Made by a program: the position numbers and the translations under genes. Shown here piece by piece: positions 7,120-7,914 of a stretch of DNA of 7,914 bases (position 1 is its first letter; the number at the start of each line of letters is the position of its first letter). Source of the stretch: CAJKWP01 sp964554475. GTDB lineage: Bacteria; Bacillota; Clostridia; Christensenellales; UBA1242. The stretch lies in the NCBI GenBank assembly GCA_964554475.1, contig CAZKOT010000046.1, positions 1 through 7,914 of the forward strand, in the 5' to 3' direction. The notes under the pieces were generated by a model that was given only the letters and a program-made list of their open reading frames with translations, was not told the DNA's origin and ran no database searches.

Positions 7120-7605
7120 TTATTTTTTTTGTGTCTTTTTTTTCGAGTCTATTTTTTTCATTTTTTCAATAACTGGTTCTTTTTCTTTATTTTTTGTTTC
7201 TGAAATACTTTTTGTAGAACTTTCTGTAGAACTTTCTAGAGCAACTGGTTTTTTAGTTTCAACAACTTCAACTGGTGTTTCAACTATTTCAGCAGAAGGT
7301 TCTTTAACAACTGAATAAATTGCTAAAATATCAACAGAAATATATCCCTTGTGATTTTCATCGCCAGTTTCAAGAGTTACTGTTTTTCCTCCAGTAGCAT
7401 TTGTTGTCATTGAAATAATTGTCCCATATACTCCTGAAGAAGTAACAACTTTATCCCCTTCTTTTAAACCATTGTTTATTTCTTCAAATTTCTCTTTTTC
7501 TTTTTTGTTTCTCAAAAACATAAAAACAGGATAAAGAACGAGCAACAATAATATTACTCCAAAAAAAATCCAGTTTGTTGGTGAAATGTCAGCAAGTAAA
7601 AACAT
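7120..7605 (-). CDS. yajC: Preprotein translocase subunit YajC with extended C-terminal tail
   Basis: YajC is a small single-spanning protein that associates with SecDF in the holo-translocon; its exact role is unclear. The 161-residue product has a short N-terminus, one membrane helix (about 12-30, NWIFFGVILLLLVLYPVFMF), a basic turn RNKKEKEK, then the conserved cytoplasmic domain with GLKEGDKVVTSSGVYGTI (46-63), TVTLETG (75-81) and a final beta segment to about 100. Residues 101-161 form a tail absent from typical YajC of about 85-110 residues. It is rich in Glu, Val, Thr and Ser, contains an ESST tandem repeat (124-131) and ends in a Lys-rich segment. ATG 7605 has AGGAGG at 8 nt spacing. 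It lies 12 nt after the small membrane ORF and is separated from secDF by the TIGR04086 gene. Confidence 0.95.
   Translation of the reverse strand: MFLLADISPTNWIFFGVILLLLVLYPVFMFLRNKKEKEKFEEINNGLKEGDKVVTSSGVYGTIISMTTNATGGKTVTLETGDENHKGYISVDILAIYSVVKEPSAEIVETPVEVVETKKPVALESSTESSTKSISETKNKEKEPVIEKMKKIDSKKKTQKK
7214..7237. repeat. Two perfect tandem copies of a 12-nt unit inside yajC
   Basis: GTAGAACTTTCT occurs twice head to tail (7214-7225 and 7226-7237). It is in frame with yajC and encodes Glu-Ser-Ser-Thr twice in the tail, so gain or loss of one unit would keep the reading frame. Confidence 0.85.
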
Positions 7606-7613
7606 TTAATAAT

Positions 7614-7619
7614 CCTCCT
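7614..7619 (-). promoter_or_regulatory. Ribosome binding site of yajC overlapping the stop of the upstream small ORF
   Basis: AGGAGG on the minus strand, 8 nt before the yajC ATG. Its first two bases are the AG of the TAG stop (7618-7620) of the 30-codon ORF, so ribosomes ending there stop on the yajC site. Confidence 0.8.
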
Positions 7620-7710
7620 AATTTAAAATATAAACGCCCATAATGACCATTATCAGTAGTATGCATATGGGTAAAACAATTTCTGAAAATGTTAACAAAA
7701 TGAAAGACAT
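7618..7710 (-). CDS. Unrecognised 30-residue single-pass membrane peptide upstream of yajC
   Basis: A short ORF, ATG 7710 to TAG 7618. The product begins MSFILLTFSEIVLP and continues as a strongly hydrophobic helix of Ile, Leu, Met and Val ending in GVYILN. It has one acidic residue (Glu10), one Pro, one Cys and no basic residue. An AAGGA ribosome binding site lies 6 nt before the ATG (7717-7721). The stop codon merges with the yajC ribosome binding site, which is 12 nt from the yajC start, suggesting translational coupling. The composition and signals fit a real small membrane protein, possibly a Sec or YajC partner, but it matches no family I recognise. It is not the six-cysteine SCIFF peptide often found near yajC and secD in Clostridia. 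A chance ORF or coupling leader peptide remains possible. Confidence 0.6.
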   Translation of the reverse strand: MSFILLTFSEIVLPICILLIMVIMGVYILN

Positions 7711-7726
7711 TTATTTTCCTTGCTTA

Positions 7727-7755
7727 AATATACCATAAAAAATAATAACAAACAA
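7727..7755 (-). promoter_or_regulatory. Candidate extended -10 promoter for the small ORF-yajC unit
   Basis: On the minus strand TGG TATATT (7727-7735) gives an extended -10 with one mismatch in the hexamer; TTGTTT (7750-7755) at 17 nt is a weak -35. The predicted start near 7720 would leave almost no leader before the AAGGA at 7717-7721. Either the 5' end is very short or the true promoter lies further upstream. Another TGG TATATA lies upstream near 7782-7790, without a clear -35. Confidence 0.45.
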
Positions 7756-7914
7756 GCATTTTTATTCTCAATCATAAATAATTAACAAATTTATATACCA
7801 AATAAATGTAGAATTTTGACTATTTCAAAAAAATTTTTGTCATTATTCCATAGTTATTTACACTTATTTTTCAAAATTATTTATTTTTTTATTTATAATT
7901 TTTTAAATATTCAT
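7756..7914. other. AT-rich non-coding leader at the right edge
   Basis: No ORF with a ribosome binding site is seen on either strand, and stops occur in all frames. It contains A/T runs, a 6-bp inverted repeat (TTTTGA/TCAAAA, about 7814-7830) and AAAAATTTTT, none convincing as a terminator. The gene upstream of this unit lies outside the window. Confidence 0.5.

Noticed and set aside
7070..7318. 82-codon plus-strand ORF overlapping the yajC 3' end
   Set aside because: It arises from the complement of the low-complexity yajC tail and the terminator, with no supporting start signals.
7632..7740. Roughly 32-codon plus-strand ORF opposite the small membrane ORF
   Set aside because: It has no ribosome site and no plus-strand gene context; the minus-strand ORF has both signals and a coherent membrane composition.
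1..7914. CRISPR array, tRNA, rRNA, transposon or phage genes
   Set aside because: No spaced direct repeats, cloverleaf-like segments, transposase motifs or terminal inverted repeats were seen. All coding content is housekeeping.

Overview
The window is a low-GC, tightly packed bacterial chromosome segment in which every supportable gene lies on the minus strand. Clean TGG tryptophan codons, with no in-frame TGA, indicate the standard bacterial code rather than a Mollicutes code. Strong GGAGG-type ribosome binding sites, a DUF3792/TIGR04086 (YrzE-like) gene next to yajC, separate secD and secF genes and a short FtsY lacking the acidic A domain all point to a Firmicutes/Clostridia-type organism, probably an AT-rich uncultured gut-type lineage. 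The lineage is inferred from gene content and composition; no rRNA or other definitive marker is present.

In transcription order (right to left) the layout is as follows. An AT-rich leader with a candidate extended -10 promoter (7727-7755) is followed by an unannotated 30-residue single-membrane-segment ORF (7618-7710), whose stop codon merges with the yajC ribosome binding site. Next come yajC (7120-7605), an AU-rich hairpin with a T-run (7061-7095), a four-helix TIGR04086 membrane protein (6550-6963), and a clear rho-independent terminator (6475-6523). A near-consensus sigma-A promoter (6403-6431) then starts a second unit: secD (5028-6350), secF (4049-5038, overlapping secD by 11 nt), smc (387-4007) and ftsY (338 to beyond the left edge).

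The theme is membrane protein export and insertion: YajC, SecD and SecF are the Sec accessory complex and FtsY is the signal recognition particle receptor. SMC, the chromosome-condensation ATPase, sits among them in the usual smc-ftsY pairing, but with secDF upstream of it.

The most unusual content is in SecD and SecF. Both keep their family architecture and head-domain motifs. However, the membrane residues known from Thermus SecDF to carry the proton are replaced: the SecD TM4 Asp aligns with Ile333, the SecF TM4 Asp with Asn227, and the SecF TM5 Arg with Asn260. If the alignment holds, this is an intact SecDF pair that has lost its canonical proton relay. The small membrane ORF upstream of yajC is the second item worth following up.
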